Notes under the pieces: model-generated
The model's database searches: none
The model's input: only the letters and a program-made list of their open reading frames with translations
What the model was told of the DNA's origin: nothing
Origin: Haloarchaeobius salinus
GTDB lineage: Archaea > Halobacteriota > Halobacteria > Halobacteriales > Natrialbaceae
Length of the DNA stretch: 64,000 nt
Assembly: GCF_024464185.1 (NCBI RefSeq)
Contig: NZ_JANHAU010000003.1
Coordinates: 286,982-350,981, forward strand
Direction: 5' to 3'
Shown here: positions 44,120 through 53,523 of the stretch, in pieces
Numbering within the stretch: position 1 is the stretch's first letter
Layout: the number at the start of each line of letters is the position of its first letter
Position numbers and translations under genes: made by a program

Positions 44120-44593
44120 CTACGGCCTCGAAACCGTCGTTCGTTCGTGTTCCCCCTCCTCGGACGCCTGTACTTCTTCGGGATAGTTCTCGTCGAAAGT
44201 GATAGTAAGACGGTACGAATCGACCGATTCGTCGCCCTCACAACCGCTGTTTTCCGGTTCGACGTCGGTAGTCCCGACAGCGACTGTCAATACTCTCGTC
44301 TCCTCATCGCACCCTATCGAGTCGAGTGCTGCTCGGTTGCAGTTCCCGGACCCGACACGTAGCAAGCCGAACACGTGGACCACACCCTGCTCCTGATCGA
44401 ATTGGATTCTGGGTGGGTCTTCGAGGTTCGGAATCTCTTCGTCCGTGTTTCTACTCTCGGCGAGTACCGTGAAGTCGGAGTCGATGTACGCAGGGAGGTC
44501 CCGAGTAGAGGACGAGATATCCAGTGCGCCCAGGCAACCGGGGAACGCGACTATTGCAGTGGTTGCCGCCGTCACCGCCGTTCGCCGGTTCAT
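44120..44593 (-). CDS. lipoprotein of unknown function, AT-richer than its surroundings
   Basis: 157 aa. NRRTAVTAATTAIVAFPGC is a signal sequence with a lipobox-like FPGC and modified Cys at residue 20. The mature part is about 137 residues, acidic, with an unpaired set of Cys (SGNCNRAALDSIGCDEE, NSGCEGDE) that could form disulfides outside the cell. Codons are less GC-biased than neighbours, and the promoter (44624-44635, TTTATAAATATA on this strand) is very AT-rich. Possible lateral transfer. Confidence 0.7.
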   Translation of the reverse strand: MNRRTAVTAATTAIVAFPGCLGALDISSSTRDLPAYIDSDFTVLAESRNTDEEIPNLEDPPRIQFDQEQGVVHVFGLLRVGSGNCNRAALDSIGCDEETRVLTVAVGTTDVEPENSGCEGDESVDSYRLTITFDENYPEEVQASEEGEHERTTVSRP

Positions 44594-44623
44594 ACCAACA
44601 CTATTCTATCGCCAGTGTCAAAT

Positions 44624-44635
44624 ATATTTATAAAA
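44624..44635 (-). promoter_or_regulatory. strong TATA box of the lipoprotein gene
   Basis: The minus strand reads TTTATAAATATA about 31-42 bases ahead of the ATG at 44593. It lies within a 44620-44660 tract that is almost all A/T, unusual in this GC-rich window. Confidence 0.5.
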
Positions 44636-44699
44636 TACACATTTTAGTTGTATTCTACACCATTGCAGGACACTACGCGGGAAAACGGGCCGACGATGT

Positions 44700-45794
44700 T
44701 CAGTCCGTCGAGCCGTAGCCGTCCTCGACGCCGCCGTCGTACACGGGTTCCGGTCTGCTCCCTTCGTCGTCCGTCTCGGCGGGAGTGTCCAGATACGTCT
44801 CGTTCATCTCCCACTCGCCGTCGCCGTTCCGGACCATGTACTCGCCGTAGAAGGGGACCCGGTTCGCGACCGTCTCGCGGAACGTCTCGCGGATCTCCTC
44901 GGTCGTCATCTCGCCCATCGAGCGCAGGTCGTCGTTCCGGTTGAGACAGCCCTTCAGGTAGCCGTCGTGGGTGACCCGCACCCGGTGGCAGTTCGCACAG
45001 AACGTCGGGTTCTCGACCGGGTCGACGATCTCGACCATGCCGCCGGTCGTTCCGTCGACCTCACCGGCCGACGGGTCGCCCGTGTCGGCGTCCTCGCTCC
45101 GAATCCAGTACCGGCGTCGGTCGTGCATCTCGCGGTGCTCGACTCGCTCTGCGCGCTCGGCGAGCCAGTCGTGCACCCGGTCGATGTCGATTGCCCACTC
45201 GGGCTTGCCGACCAGCTCGGGCATGTACTCGATGAGCTGGAGCCGGAGGCCGTCGTTCTCCGCGACGTGGTCGACCATCTCGGGGACGTAGCCGGCTGTC
45301 TTCTCGAAGACGACCATGTTGAGCTTCACGGGCGCGAGTCCAGCGTCGAGGGCCGCCTCGACGCCTTCGAGCACCCGGTCGTACGCCCCGGACTGCGTGA
45401 CGGCGGCGAACTGCTCGGGGTCGAGCGCGTCCTGCGAGACGTTCACCCGCGAGAGCCCGGCGTCGACGAGGGCCTCGGCGCGGCCGGGGAGGAACGTCCC
45501 GTTCGTCGTCATCGAGGCCTCCATCGAGTCCGGGGTGCGCCGGATGATCTCCTCCAGGTCCTGGCGGAGCATCGGCTCGCCGCCGGTGAACTTCACGCTG
45601 TCGACGCCGAACTCGGCGGCGACCTCGAGGAATCGGACCACGTCGTCGGCGCTCATCTCGTGGTCCTGGGCTGCCATCGGGCCGCGCGTGTCGCCCAGCC
45701 CCTCGTTGTGGCAGTAGACGCAGTCGAAGTTGCACCGGTCGGTCAGCGAGACGCGCACCCCGGAGACCTCGCGACCGAACTCGTCTGCGAGCAT
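44700..45794 (-). CDS. moaA: GTP 3',8-cyclase MoaA (molybdopterin biosynthesis)
   Basis: 364 aa radical SAM enzyme that starts molybdenum cofactor synthesis from GTP. The SAM cluster is CNFDCVYC with C21, C25, C28. A second cluster is formed by [19 protein letters not shown] near residues 260-280. The C-terminal part is extended and acidic. A TATA-like GTATAAAT at 45819-45826 lies about 25 bases upstream (on the minus strand), so the mRNA is probably leaderless. Confidence 0.94.
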   Translation of the reverse strand: MLADEFGREVSGVRVSLTDRCNFDCVYCHNEGLGDTRGPMAAQDHEMSADDVVRFLEVAAEFGVDSVKFTGGEPMLRQDLEEIIRRTPDSMEASMTTNGTFLPGRAEALVDAGLSRVNVSQDALDPEQFAAVTQSGAYDRVLEGVEAALDAGLAPVKLNMVVFEKTAGYVPEMVDHVAENDGLRLQLIEYMPELVGKPEWAIDIDRVHDWLAERAERVEHREMHDRRRYWIRSEDADTGDPSAGEVDGTTGGMVEIVDPVENPTFCANCHRVRVTHDGYLKGCLNRNDDLRSMGEMTTEEIRETFRETVANRVPFYGEYMVRNGDGEWEMNETYLDTPAETDDEGSRPEPVYDGGVEDGYGSTD

Positions 45795-45878
45795 GTGTCA
45801 CACCGTGGGTTCGGACGTGTATAAATCCGCCGTCGAGATGCAGACGATGTGGCCGCTATCGGGCCGGGAATCCGGGCG

Positions 45879-47759
45879 TCACATCCCGGGTATCGTCTCC
45901 AGCTCGCCGGCCTGCACGCCCCAGAGGTCCGCGTAGGTGCCGTCCGCGGCGAGCAGCTCGTCGTGCGTGCCGCGCTCGGTCACCGAGCCGTCCTCCAGCA
46001 CGAGAATGTGGTCGGCGTCCTTCACCGTCGAGAGCCGGTGGGCGATGGCGACGACGGTGCGGTCGGTGACGAGGTCCTCGATGCTCTCCTGGATGCGGAG
46101 CTCTGTCTCCGTGTCCACGTCCGAGGTCGCCTCGTCGAGCAGGAGGATGTCGGGGTCGCGCAGGAGCACGCGGGCGATGCCGATGCGCTGGCGCTGCCCG
46201 CCCGAGAGCTTGACCCCGCGCTCGCCGACGTCGGTGTCGTAGCCGTCCGAGAGGTCGGTGATGAACTCGTGGGCGTCGGCGGCCTTCGCGGCGGCCTCGA
46301 TCTCCTCGTCGGTGGCGTCGAACTGCCCGTAGGCGATGTTGTCGCGCACGCTCCCGTAGAACAGGTACGTGTCCTGGCTCACGTAGCCGACGGCGTCGCG
46401 CAGGCTCGCCGGGGTGACCTCTCTGATGTCCTGGCCGTCGACGCGGATACGCCCGTCGTCGACGTCGTAGAGCCTGAGCAGGAGCTTCAGCACCGTGGAC
46501 TTGCCGGCCCCCGTCGGCCCGACCAGCGCGAGCATCTCGCCACCGGAGACGTCGAACGAGACGTCCTCGAGCACCGTCTCGTCGTCCTCGTAGCCGAAGG
46601 TCACGTCGTCGTACTCGACGCGACCCTCGTCGACCGCGAGCTCGGGCAGGTCCTCGTCGGCACCGAGCGTCTTCGGCTCGTCCATCAGGCCGAAGATGCG
46701 TTCGGCCGAGGCGCGGGCGTTCTGGTAGAGGTTGACGAGCTCGCCGAACTGGCTCATCGGCCAGATGAACCGCTGGCCGAGGTAGACGAACGCGACGAAC
46801 GTTCCCACGGTGAGCTGGCCGCTCATGAACGGTGGAGCCTGCTGGGTGAGCACCCAGTGGCCGCCGACGGCGAACGTGAGCACGAAGCCGACACCGGCGG
46901 TCAGGCGCAGCCCGGGGAAGAACTTCACGCGCGTCGTGATGGCGTCCCAGTTCCGCTCGAAGTACTCGTTGGAGGCGTCGGTGACGCGGTCGGCCTCGAA
47001 ATCCTCCGTGGTACTGGCCTTGATGACCTCGATGCCGCCGAGGTTGTTCTCCAGGCGGGAGTTGAGCTGCCCGACCGTCGAGCGTACCTCGGCGTACATC
47101 GGCTGGATGGTCTGGACGAACCTGTACGTGAAGTAGCCGATGAGCGGCACCGTCACCATCGTCAGGACGGCGAGCTGCCACTGGAGGTAGGCGAGCAGCA
47201 CCGCGGTCACGCCGACGTTCACCACGAGCATCGTGGCGATGAACAGCCCGCCGTTGAGGAACTGCTCCAGCCGGTTCACGTCGTTGTTCAGCACGCTCAT
47301 CAGCTCGCCGGTCTGCTTGTCGGCGAAGAACTCGTAGTCGAGCCGCTGCATGGCGTCGTAGCTGTCCGAGCGGACGTTGTGCTGGACCGACTGGGCGAAC
47401 GAGTTCAGCCCGAGGCCCATCAGCCAGGTGAACACCGTCGAGCAGACGTACGTCAGCCCGACGAGCCCGACGGAGAACCAGAACTGGCCGGTCCGCGAGC
47501 CGGGGACGAGCGCCTGTGGCACCAGCGGCAGGGAGTACTGTGGCTTCGTCTGCAGGAACACCGCGTCGATGGTCTCGGCGAGCACGTACGTCGGCAGCAG
47601 GGCCATCGTGTGGGCGACCAGGCCCATGACGATGCCGCCGACGATGGCCACCCAGTGCTCCCGTCCGTACTCGCGGAACAGCCGGACCATCGGCCGGTCC
47701 ACCCGCTCCCGTTGCTCCTCGAACGTGTCGTCATCGTCGTCGTGTATCGCGTCTGTCAT
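45879..47759 (-). CDS. ABC exporter, fused membrane and ATPase half-transporter
   Basis: 626 aa. About six membrane helices in residues 35-320 (ABC-transporter type 1 fold) followed by a nucleotide-binding domain: Walker [10 protein letters not shown] (about 425-433), Q-loop YVSQD, signature LSGGQRQR (about 528-535), Walker [11 protein letters not shown] (about 549-558) and H-loop IAHRLS. It acts as a homodimer exporting lipids, peptides or drugs; the substrate is unknown. The upstream stretch carries an ATGA-overlapping small frame (see findings). Confidence 0.92.
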   Translation of the reverse strand: MTDAIHDDDDDTFEEQRERVDRPMVRLFREYGREHWVAIVGGIVMGLVAHTMALLPTYVLAETIDAVFLQTKPQYSLPLVPQALVPGSRTGQFWFSVGLVGLTYVCSTVFTWLMGLGLNSFAQSVQHNVRSDSYDAMQRLDYEFFADKQTGELMSVLNNDVNRLEQFLNGGLFIATMLVVNVGVTAVLLAYLQWQLAVLTMVTVPLIGYFTYRFVQTIQPMYAEVRSTVGQLNSRLENNLGGIEVIKASTTEDFEADRVTDASNEYFERNWDAITTRVKFFPGLRLTAGVGFVLTFAVGGHWVLTQQAPPFMSGQLTVGTFVAFVYLGQRFIWPMSQFGELVNLYQNARASAERIFGLMDEPKTLGADEDLPELAVDEGRVEYDDVTFGYEDDETVLEDVSFDVSGGEMLALVGPTGAGKSTVLKLLLRLYDVDDGRIRVDGQDIREVTPASLRDAVGYVSQDTYLFYGSVRDNIAYGQFDATDEEIEAAAKAADAHEFITDLSDGYDTDVGERGVKLSGGQRQRIGIARVLLRDPDILLLDEATSDVDTETELRIQESIEDLVTDRTVVAIAHRLSTVKDADHILVLEDGSVTERGTHDELLAADGTYADLWGVQAGELETIPGM

Positions 47760-47911
47760 CGTGTCGTCGGTGGCGTCTGTGATCGTCCCACGCGTCGTCG
47801 TCCGGTGGGTCGTGTCGGTCCCGTCGTGGTGTCGTGCTGCTGCGCGAACGTCGTCGCGTGAACCGGTTCCGTCGTGCTATCGTACGTCGTGTCTGTGGTG
47901 GTCTCGTGCAT
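47756..47911 (-). CDS. possible 51-codon leader ORF overlapping the ABC exporter start
   Basis: Starts ATG 47911 and stops TGA 47758-47756, overlapping the exporter ATG as ATGA. The 51 residues are Thr-rich (MHETTTDTTYDSTTEPVHA...). Third-position GC is high in the first half and falls in the second, while the exporter's own frame looks codon-like just upstream of its ATG. So it could be a small coupled protein, or a frame-shifted N-terminal extension of the exporter. No similarity recognised. Confidence 0.25.
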   Translation of the reverse strand: MHETTTDTTYDSTTEPVHATTFAQQHDTTTGPTRPTGRRRVGRSQTPPTTR

Positions 47912-48010
47912 ACTGTGGTCCTCACGGGTCCGTGTGTGTCCCCGACCGAACGTGGGTCGGGCGTCGATGCTCCGGTCTGTCGAACGGGCGGGTCGTCGGG
48001 GTGTGCTGGT

Positions 48011-48103
48011 GTAGCCGCAGTGCCGCGGCTACGGCCGACGGGCGACCGACCGCGCCACCCGAGCCGGGTGGCGGGAAGAATCAGGCTTCGAGTGCGGGGA
48101 CCT
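48011..48103 (-). promoter_or_regulatory. leader-like hairpins and mini-ORF upstream of the ABC exporter
   Basis: On the minus strand a 9-codon frame (ATG at 48103, MLQVPALEA) is followed by two perfect 8-pair hairpins: arms 48065-48072/48054-48061 (GCCACCCG with CGGGTGGC) and 48025-48032/48011-48018 (GTAGCCGC with GCGGCTAC). This resembles an attenuator or a small RNA. Function is speculation. Confidence 0.25.
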
Positions 48104-48246
48104 GGAGCATCGTAGTGCCTCGTCCGTAGCGTTGCTACCCTGTTCAAAAAAGTTGTCCGTGCCGTGCTACCATGCCACAGCCCCCGGTCTGCGGTTCGGC
48201 CACCACGGGCGGCAGACCTTTCCCTCACAGGAGTCTACGCCGGGGC

Positions 48247-49179
48247 ATGACCGACGGCGACGACGCGAGCGACGCCTTCGGCGCGCTCGGCAGCGAGACA
48301 CGGATGAGCGTCCTCCAGACGCTCGTCGAGGACGGCGGTCCAGTCGACCGGTCGTTCTCCGAGCTGTTCGCGGCCAGCGACGAGGACACCTCCGCCGGCT
48401 TCGCCTACCACCTCCGCCAGCTCGTCGGCACGTTCGTCCGGAAGCGAGCGGACGAACGCTACGAGCTCACCGACGCCGGACTGCGCGTCGCCCGTGGCAT
48501 CGCCGCCGGCGCGTACACCGACAGCGTCGACCGCGAGCCAGTACCCCTCGACGAGCCGTGTCCGTTCTGCGAGGAGCAGAGCCTCGACGCACGCATCGCC
48601 GACAACGTCACCACGGTCGGCTGTACGTCCTGCGAGCGCGACCTGCTGGAACTCCCGTTCCCGCCCGCCGGGTACGCAACCCACGACGACGCCGACCTCC
48701 CCGAGGCCTTCGACCGGTACCACCGCCACCGCATCGGCGCGTTCGACGACGGCGTCTGCCCGACCTGCGGCGGGAACGTACAGGCACGGATCGAACCCGT
48801 CGACGAAGGGGACGACGCAGGCTCCGAGGAACCGCAACCCGTCACCGCCCGGTACGCCTGCGAGGGCTGTGGCGACCGGCTGCGCTGTCCCGTCGCGCTC
48901 ACCGTCGTCGACCACCCGGGCGTCGTCGCCTTCTACCACGACCACGACGAGGACGTGACCGACCGCCCCGTCTGGAACGTCGGCGGCGAGTGGCGCGAGA
49001 CGCTGCTCTCGACCGACCCGCTCGCGGTGCGCGTGACCACCCGGCTCGACGACGACGAGCTTGCGCTGTACGTCGCTCGCGACGGGTCAGTCGTCGAGAC
49101 ACAGCGCCGGACCGCCGAGACGGCCCCCCCTGAGGCGGGTGCTGGCGACGCGGAGGCCGCCGAGGCGGAGTCGGCGTAG
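48247..49179 (+). CDS. ArsR-like winged-helix regulator with zinc-ribbon pairs
   Basis: 310 aa. The N-terminal 85 residues form a winged helix (ALGSETRMSVLQTLVE, then FAYHLRQLVGTFVRKRADERYELTDAG). After it are two CxxC pairs, C105/C108 with C126/C129 and C171/C174 with C205/C208, forming two zinc ribbons. A beta-rich domain and an acidic C-terminus follow. Likely DNA-binding regulator; effector unknown. ATG 48247 is chosen because the longer frame from 48172 begins with unrelated basic sequence. It points away from the ABC exporter and may control it. Confidence 0.82.
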   Translation: MTDGDDASDAFGALGSETRMSVLQTLVEDGGPVDRSFSELFAASDEDTSAGFAYHLRQLVGTFVRKRADERYELTDAGLRVARGIAAGAYTDSVDREPVPLDEPCPFCEEQSLDARIADNVTTVGCTSCERDLLELPFPPAGYATHDDADLPEAFDRYHRHRIGAFDDGVCPTCGGNVQARIEPVDEGDDAGSEEPQPVTARYACEGCGDRLRCPVALTVVDHPGVVAFYHDHDEDVTDRPVWNVGGEWRETLLSTDPLAVRVTTRLDDDELALYVARDGSVVETQRRTAETAPPEAGAGDAEAAEAESA

Positions 49180-49206
49180 GTCGGGACAGTCCAACCCGCA
49201 GCGTCG

Positions 49207-49653
49207 TCACTCAACGGTCCCGCCGTCTCCTGACTGGAGGTGTCCCCGGAGCCGCCGCCAGCAGAGGCCGAGACCGACCGCCGGGAGGCCGACGAGCAGC
49301 ACGGCGACGAGTCCGACGAACAGGGCGGCCCAGAGCTTCTCGACGGGAGTCGGGGTCGACAACGCGTACGGCCAGCCCGTCGCGTACGTCGCCGCCGCTG
49401 CGAACCCGAAGGCGATACCGACGGAGTACCAGGGGTCCCGGTGGTTCGCGGTCGGAACCGCCGCCAGCAGGACCAGCACGGCGACGAAGCTCCAGACGCC
49501 GAACACGGAGAGGAGTTCGAGGAGCGGGTCCTCTCGGCCGGCAGCCGAGGCGTACCGTTCGAACCCGACGCCGAACAGCCCAGCGACCATCGCGACGACA
49601 CCCGTTCGACCGATGCGGTCCAGCTCGGGCCGCTCGTACGGGGTGGAGGGCAT
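49207..49653 (-). CDS. membrane protein of unknown function
   Basis: 148 aa with four hydrophobic segments (about 17-34, 46-65, 75-95, 108-130). Starts MPSTPYERPEL; the frame extends 16 codons upstream without clear signal. No family recognised. Convergent with the winged-helix gene and 60 bases from the MFS gene stop, on the same strand as the latter. Confidence 0.72.
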   Translation of the reverse strand: MPSTPYERPELDRIGRTGVVAMVAGLFGVGFERYASAAGREDPLLELLSVFGVWSFVAVLVLLAAVPTANHRDPWYSVGIAFGFAAAATYATGWPYALSTPTPVEKLWAALFVGLVAVLLVGLPAVGLGLCWRRLRGHLQSGDGGTVE

Positions 49654-49713
49654 CGTCCGCAGATTGTTCGCCACCGGCAAGAAGATTCTCCACGGTCGCA
49701 CCTGTCGACCGGT

Positions 49714-50901
49714 TCACGACGGCTGTTCGCCGACACTGGGCGCGACCCGCCGCACGGCCGGCAGCGCGAGCAGCGCGATGGCGAGCTCCAGCCCGCCGAC
49801 GACGAGGAACGCGGTCAGGTAGTTCGCCGACTCGACGACGAGCCCACCGACGAGGAAGCCGGTCAGGAAGCCGAGGCTCCCGAACACGTTGAACCCGCCC
49901 ATCGCGGCCCCGCGACCGTCCTCGGAGGCGATGTCGGTGACGAGTGCCATCGTCGCGGGGGCCATGAGCGCGCCACAGACGCCGGCGGCGACCATCGCGA
50001 GCGCCGCGAGCGGGTAGACCGGCGCGACGCCGACGGCGACGATGGTCAGGCCGTAGACGACCGAGCCCCCGACGACCGGGAGGAACCGGCCGATGCGGTC
50101 CGAGAGCGAGCCGAAGGGGTACTGCAACAGCGCGAAGGGCAGGAAGAAGCACGCGAGCGTCACCCCCGCCATCGCCGCGTCGAGGTCGAAGACGTCGCGG
50201 AAGTAGTAGACGCCGACGAGCGAGAAGAACCCGGCCGTCGAGCGGTCGATGAAGCCGAAGGCGTACGGTACCCCCAGCGAGGGTCGGTCGCGGAGCCGGT
50301 CGAGGATGGCTCCGACGCCCGGGCTCTTCGTCGGCGTGCGGTCCGGCACCGTCGCGGCGAGCAGGCCCGCGGCGAACAGGACGGTGGCGCTCGCGTACAG
50401 CGGCGTCAGCGGGCCGAGCGTGGAGAGCTGGCCGCCCACGACCGAGCCGAGCGCGGCCCCGAGCCCGATCGCGATGCCGGCCGCACCCATGTTCCGGCCG
50501 TGGCCGCCCGAGAGGTCCATCAGCATCGTGATGGCGAGGGAGAACGCGCCGATGGTCAGCGCGCCGCCGACCAGCCTGACGACGAGCACCGCGCCCCAGC
50601 CGAACCCGACAGCGGGGAGTCGGGTCAAGAGGATGTAGCAGGCCGCCCCGCCGACAGCCCCGACGACGACCCACGGGACGCGCTTGCCGGTCACGTCGCT
50701 GACGACACCCCAGACGCCCGCGAACGTGACGAACGCGGCGAACTCGGCGACGAGGAACCACATCCCGGCCTGGATGCCGGCCGGTGCGCCGAGCGCGACG
50801 ACGAGGTCCGAGAGCCCGGGGTAGAGGAACACCTGCGACACGAGCACGCCCCAGACGACCAGCGCGAGCCGGAGCCGTGCGGAGCGTGCCGTCGATTCCA
50901 T
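49714..50901 (-). CDS. MFS transporter
   Basis: 395 aa with 12 hydrophobic segments. Loop 2-3 carries GVVSDVTGKR (about 59-68), a variant of the MFS DxxGRR/K motif, repeated in the second half as GSLSDRIGRF (about 255-264). Start ATG 50901. Drug/proton or sugar-type exporter class; substrate unknown. Monocistronic or coupled to the 49207-49653 membrane gene. Confidence 0.86.
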   Translation of the reverse strand: MESTARSARLRLALVVWGVLVSQVFLYPGLSDLVVALGAPAGIQAGMWFLVAEFAAFVTFAGVWGVVSDVTGKRVPWVVVGAVGGAACYILLTRLPAVGFGWGAVLVVRLVGGALTIGAFSLAITMLMDLSGGHGRNMGAAGIAIGLGAALGSVVGGQLSTLGPLTPLYASATVLFAAGLLAATVPDRTPTKSPGVGAILDRLRDRPSLGVPYAFGFIDRSTAGFFSLVGVYYFRDVFDLDAAMAGVTLACFFLPFALLQYPFGSLSDRIGRFLPVVGGSVVYGLTIVAVGVAPVYPLAALAMVAAGVCGALMAPATMALVTDIASEDGRGAAMGGFNVFGSLGFLTGFLVGGLVVESANYLTAFLVVGGLELAIALLALPAVRRVAPSVGEQPS

Positions 50902-50970
50902 ACCCGTCAATCGGGACCGGGGGGACAAAACGGATGCGCCTTCTACCGCGGCCGGTACCGGGACCCGTGC

Positions 50971-51684
50971 CTACGACGCCCCGTCGAAGTGGCCGGCGAC
51001 GGTGTCGGCATCCACCGGCCGGAAGCCGTCCGCGTCCATCCTGGCGACGGCGAGCTCCTCGGCGAGGAGGCCCTCCGTGCCGGCCCGCAGCGCGTCGATC
51101 GCGAGCGCGACGCCCTCGTTCGTCCCGAGCCCGTCCGTGTACTCGGTCTCGAGGTAGTCCCGTATCACGTCGCCGTCGCTCCCGACGGCGGTCGCCCGCC
51201 AGGCCGAGGGCGTCCCCGACGGGTCGGTCTCGTACAGCCGCGGCTCGCCGTCGACCACGCCGCCGACGAGCAGCCCGACACCGAACGGGCGCATCCCGCC
51301 GGTCTGGGTCGACTCCTGCACCACGTCCGCGATGGCCTTCGCGGTGGTCTCGACGCCCGGCGGCTCGCCGTACCGGAGTCGCTCGGTCTGGGCGAACCGG
51401 CGCGCCTCGTCGACGAGCCGACGTGCGTCGGCGACGTGGCCCGCGCTGGCGATGCCGAGGCGACCGTCCACGTCGTGGATCTTCTCGACGCTGTCGCGTT
51501 CGAGCAGGGACGACCGCGTGCTGGTGTCGGAGGCGAAGACGACGCTCTCGTCGGTCGTGACGCCGACGGTCGCGCTCCCCTTCCGAACGGCCTCGCGGGC
51601 GTACTCGACCTGGTAGAGCCGGCCGTCGGGCGAGAAGATGCTGGTGCCGCGGTCGTAGCTCCGCCGGTTGTCGCCACCCTGCAT
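50971..51684 (-). CDS. psmA: 20S proteasome subunit alpha (second type)
   Basis: 237 aa. The alpha-type N-terminal signature YDRGTSIFSPDGRLYQVEYAREAV (about 10-33) is clear, and no propeptide-Thr exists, so it is a non-catalytic outer-ring subunit. It is next to a beta subunit with no gap (beta stop 51685-51687, alpha ATG 51684-51682). The pair is compact, unlike many haloarchaea where alpha and beta genes are scattered, and may form an alternative core particle. Confidence 0.92.
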   Translation of the reverse strand: MQGGDNRRSYDRGTSIFSPDGRLYQVEYAREAVRKGSATVGVTTDESVVFASDTSTRSSLLERDSVEKIHDVDGRLGIASAGHVADARRLVDEARRFAQTERLRYGEPPGVETTAKAIADVVQESTQTGGMRPFGVGLLVGGVVDGEPRLYETDPSGTPSAWRATAVGSDGDVIRDYLETEYTDGLGTNEGVALAIDALRAGTEGLLAEELAVARMDADGFRPVDADTVAGHFDGAS

Positions 51685-52350
51685 CTACACCACCTCCCCC
51701 GGCTCGGCGGCCTCGTCGAGTTCGACCCCCTCGCTGGTGATGGTCGCGACGGTGACGCCGTTGCCGCTGGCGGTGTCGCGCTCGCTGGCTGCCGCGACCG
51801 CGTCGGCCGCCAGCTCGCGGGCGTCCTCGATGCTCTCGACCTGCTCTGCCTTCCCCTCGAGCGTCCCGTAGGCGACCTGCATCCCGCTACCGCCGGCGGC
51901 GTAGTCGGTCTCCATGACGCTGCCGCCGCCGTCGAGCTCGTACACGGCTGGCCCATCCTCGTCCACACCGGCGAGGACGACCTGCGCGGGGATGCCGCGG
52001 ACGAGGTTCCCCGCGACGTTCGCCAGGGCCTCGGTCGAGAGCCGGTCGCCGCGACGGGCCTCGTACAGGTTCGCTTCTGCACGGAGGGTGTCGGCGAACG
52101 ACTGGAGCGGGCCGACGGAGCCGGAGAGCGCGAGCGCGGCACGGTCGGTGATCCGTTCGACCTTCGTCACGTCCTTGTTGGCGACGAACTGGCCGCCGAG
52201 GCTGGCCCGACGGTCGGCCGCCACGACGACCGCGTCGGGGGCCGTCAGCGCGACGATGGTCGTCCCGGTCTCGAGGGCCGGGGCGTCGGTCCCGGTGTGC
52301 GATACCTCGAACTCGGTGCGCCTGTCCGTCCTGATACCTGGATCGGGCAT
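51685..52350 (-). CDS. psmB: 20S proteasome subunit beta (catalytic)
   Basis: 221 aa precursor. The cleavage site is ETG|TTIVAL: residues 1-29 are the propeptide and T30 becomes the N-terminal nucleophile of threonine protease activity. The mature chain keeps AADRRASLGGQFVANKDVTKV with the charge-relay Asp and Lys, and SGNGVTVATI near its end. It precedes the alpha gene in one operon. An inverted-repeat promoter (52386-52403) lies just upstream, shared with the divergent Mrp gene. Confidence 0.93.
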   Translation of the reverse strand: MPDPGIRTDRRTEFEVSHTGTDAPALETGTTIVALTAPDAVVVAADRRASLGGQFVANKDVTKVERITDRAALALSGSVGPLQSFADTLRAEANLYEARRGDRLSTEALANVAGNLVRGIPAQVVLAGVDEDGPAVYELDGGGSVMETDYAAGGSGMQVAYGTLEGKAEQVESIEDARELAADAVAAASERDTASGNGVTVATITSEGVELDEAAEPGEVV

Positions 52351-52385
52351 GGGAGATAACAGGGGTCACCGATGGAAAAGTGTTA

Positions 52386-52403
52386 GCTAAAGAATATTTT
52401 AGC
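52386..52403. promoter_or_regulatory. inverted repeat over divergent TATA region (psmB / mrp)
   Basis: GCTAAA (52386-52391) and TTTAGC (52398-52403) are perfect inverted copies around GAATAT. The AT-rich centre is the best TATA candidate for both psmB (36 bases away, minus strand) and the Mrp gene (about 70 bases away, plus strand). It could be a bidirectional promoter or regulator site. Confidence 0.4.
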
Positions 52404-52473
52404 CGCCGGGTGGCCGTCCGCGGCGGCTCCCGGCTTCGAAGCCCTTACCACCCGTTCGCCCGGAGTAGGGGAC

Positions 52474-53517
52474 ATGGACGAAGACGCCGTCCTCGACCGT
52501 CTCGGCACCGTCGAGGACCCCGACCTCGGTGACGACATCGTGTCGCTCGGGCTTGTCAACGACGTATCGGTCGACGGCGACACGGTCGCCATCTCGCTCG
52601 CGCTCGGCGCGCCGTACTCGCCGACCGAGACCGACATCGCGAACGCTGTGCGCGAGGCGTTCGCCGACACGGACGTCGAACTGGACCTCTCCGCACGCAT
52701 CGTCGACGACCTCGCCGCCGGCGACGAGGTGTTCCCCAACGTCGAGAACGTCATCGCCGTCGCCTCCGGCAAGGGCGGCGTCGGCAAGTCGACGATGGCC
52801 GTGAACATCGCCGCCGGACTCGCGGACATGGGCGCGAGCGTCGGGCTGTTCGACGCCGACGTGTACGGCCCGAACGTCCCCCGGATGGTCGACGCCGACG
52901 AGCCGCCGGGCGCAACCGAGGACGAGAAGCTCGTCCCGCCCGAGCAGTTCGGGATGAAGCTGATGTCGATGGCGTTCCTCGTCGGCGAGGACGACCCCGT
53001 CATCTGGCGCGGCCCGATGGTCCACAAGGTACTCACCCAGCTCTGGGAGGACGTCGAGTGGGGACACCTCGACTACATGGTCATCGACCTGCCGCCGGGC
53101 ACCGGCGACACGCAGCTCACGCTGCTCCAGACGGTCCCCGTCACCGGGAGCGTCATCGTCACGACGCCACAGGAGGTCGCCCTCGACGACGCCCGCAAGG
53201 GCCTCGAGATGTTCGGCAAGCACGACACCGTCGTCCTCGGCATCGCGGAGAACATGGGGACGTTCAAATGCCCGGACTGCGGCGGCGAGCACGCCATCTT
53301 CGGCGAGGGCGGCGGCGAGCGCTTCGCGGACGTGCACGACATGCCGTTCCTCGGCTCGGTGCCGCTCGACCCCGCGGTCCGCACCGGCGGCGACGAGGGC
53401 CGGCCGGTCGTCCTCGACGAGGAGAGCGACACCGGCGGGGCGTTCCGCGAAATCACCGAGAACGTCGCGAACAACGTCGGCTTCGTCCGCCGGCAGAAGC
53501 AGGCGAACACCCGGTGA
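52474..53517 (+). CDS. Mrp/NBP35 family Fe-S cluster carrier ATPase
   Basis: 347 aa. N-terminal DUF59 domain (about 1-75, MDEDAVLDRLGTVEDPDLGDDIVSLGLV). Deviant Walker A SGKGGVGKST (about 100-109). C-terminal cluster-binding CxxC in FKCPDCGGEH (about 265-274). Such P-loop proteins bind and transfer 4Fe-4S clusters. The start is fixed by DUF59. Seven bases separate it from the next small gene. Confidence 0.94.
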   Translation: MDEDAVLDRLGTVEDPDLGDDIVSLGLVNDVSVDGDTVAISLALGAPYSPTETDIANAVREAFADTDVELDLSARIVDDLAAGDEVFPNVENVIAVASGKGGVGKSTMAVNIAAGLADMGASVGLFDADVYGPNVPRMVDADEPPGATEDEKLVPPEQFGMKLMSMAFLVGEDDPVIWRGPMVHKVLTQLWEDVEWGHLDYMVIDLPPGTGDTQLTLLQTVPVTGSVIVTTPQEVALDDARKGLEMFGKHDTVVLGIAENMGTFKCPDCGGEHAIFGEGGGERFADVHDMPFLGSVPLDPAVRTGGDEGRPVVLDEESDTGGAFREITENVANNVGFVRRQKQANTR

Positions 53518-53523
53518 TCGACG

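Noticed and set aside
45849..47861. A 670-codon frame antisense to the ABC exporter
   Set aside because: Mirror frame of a gene with Walker A, signature and Walker B motifs; no start signal or domain in the antisense frame.
49240..52359. A very long open frame on the plus strand (over 1000 codons) across the MFS and proteasome genes
   Set aside because: It is a shadow of the genes on the other strand. High GC and few A/T codons keep the antisense frames open. Its translation is Arg/Gly/Asp-rich with no domain, whereas the minus-strand genes have clear motifs.
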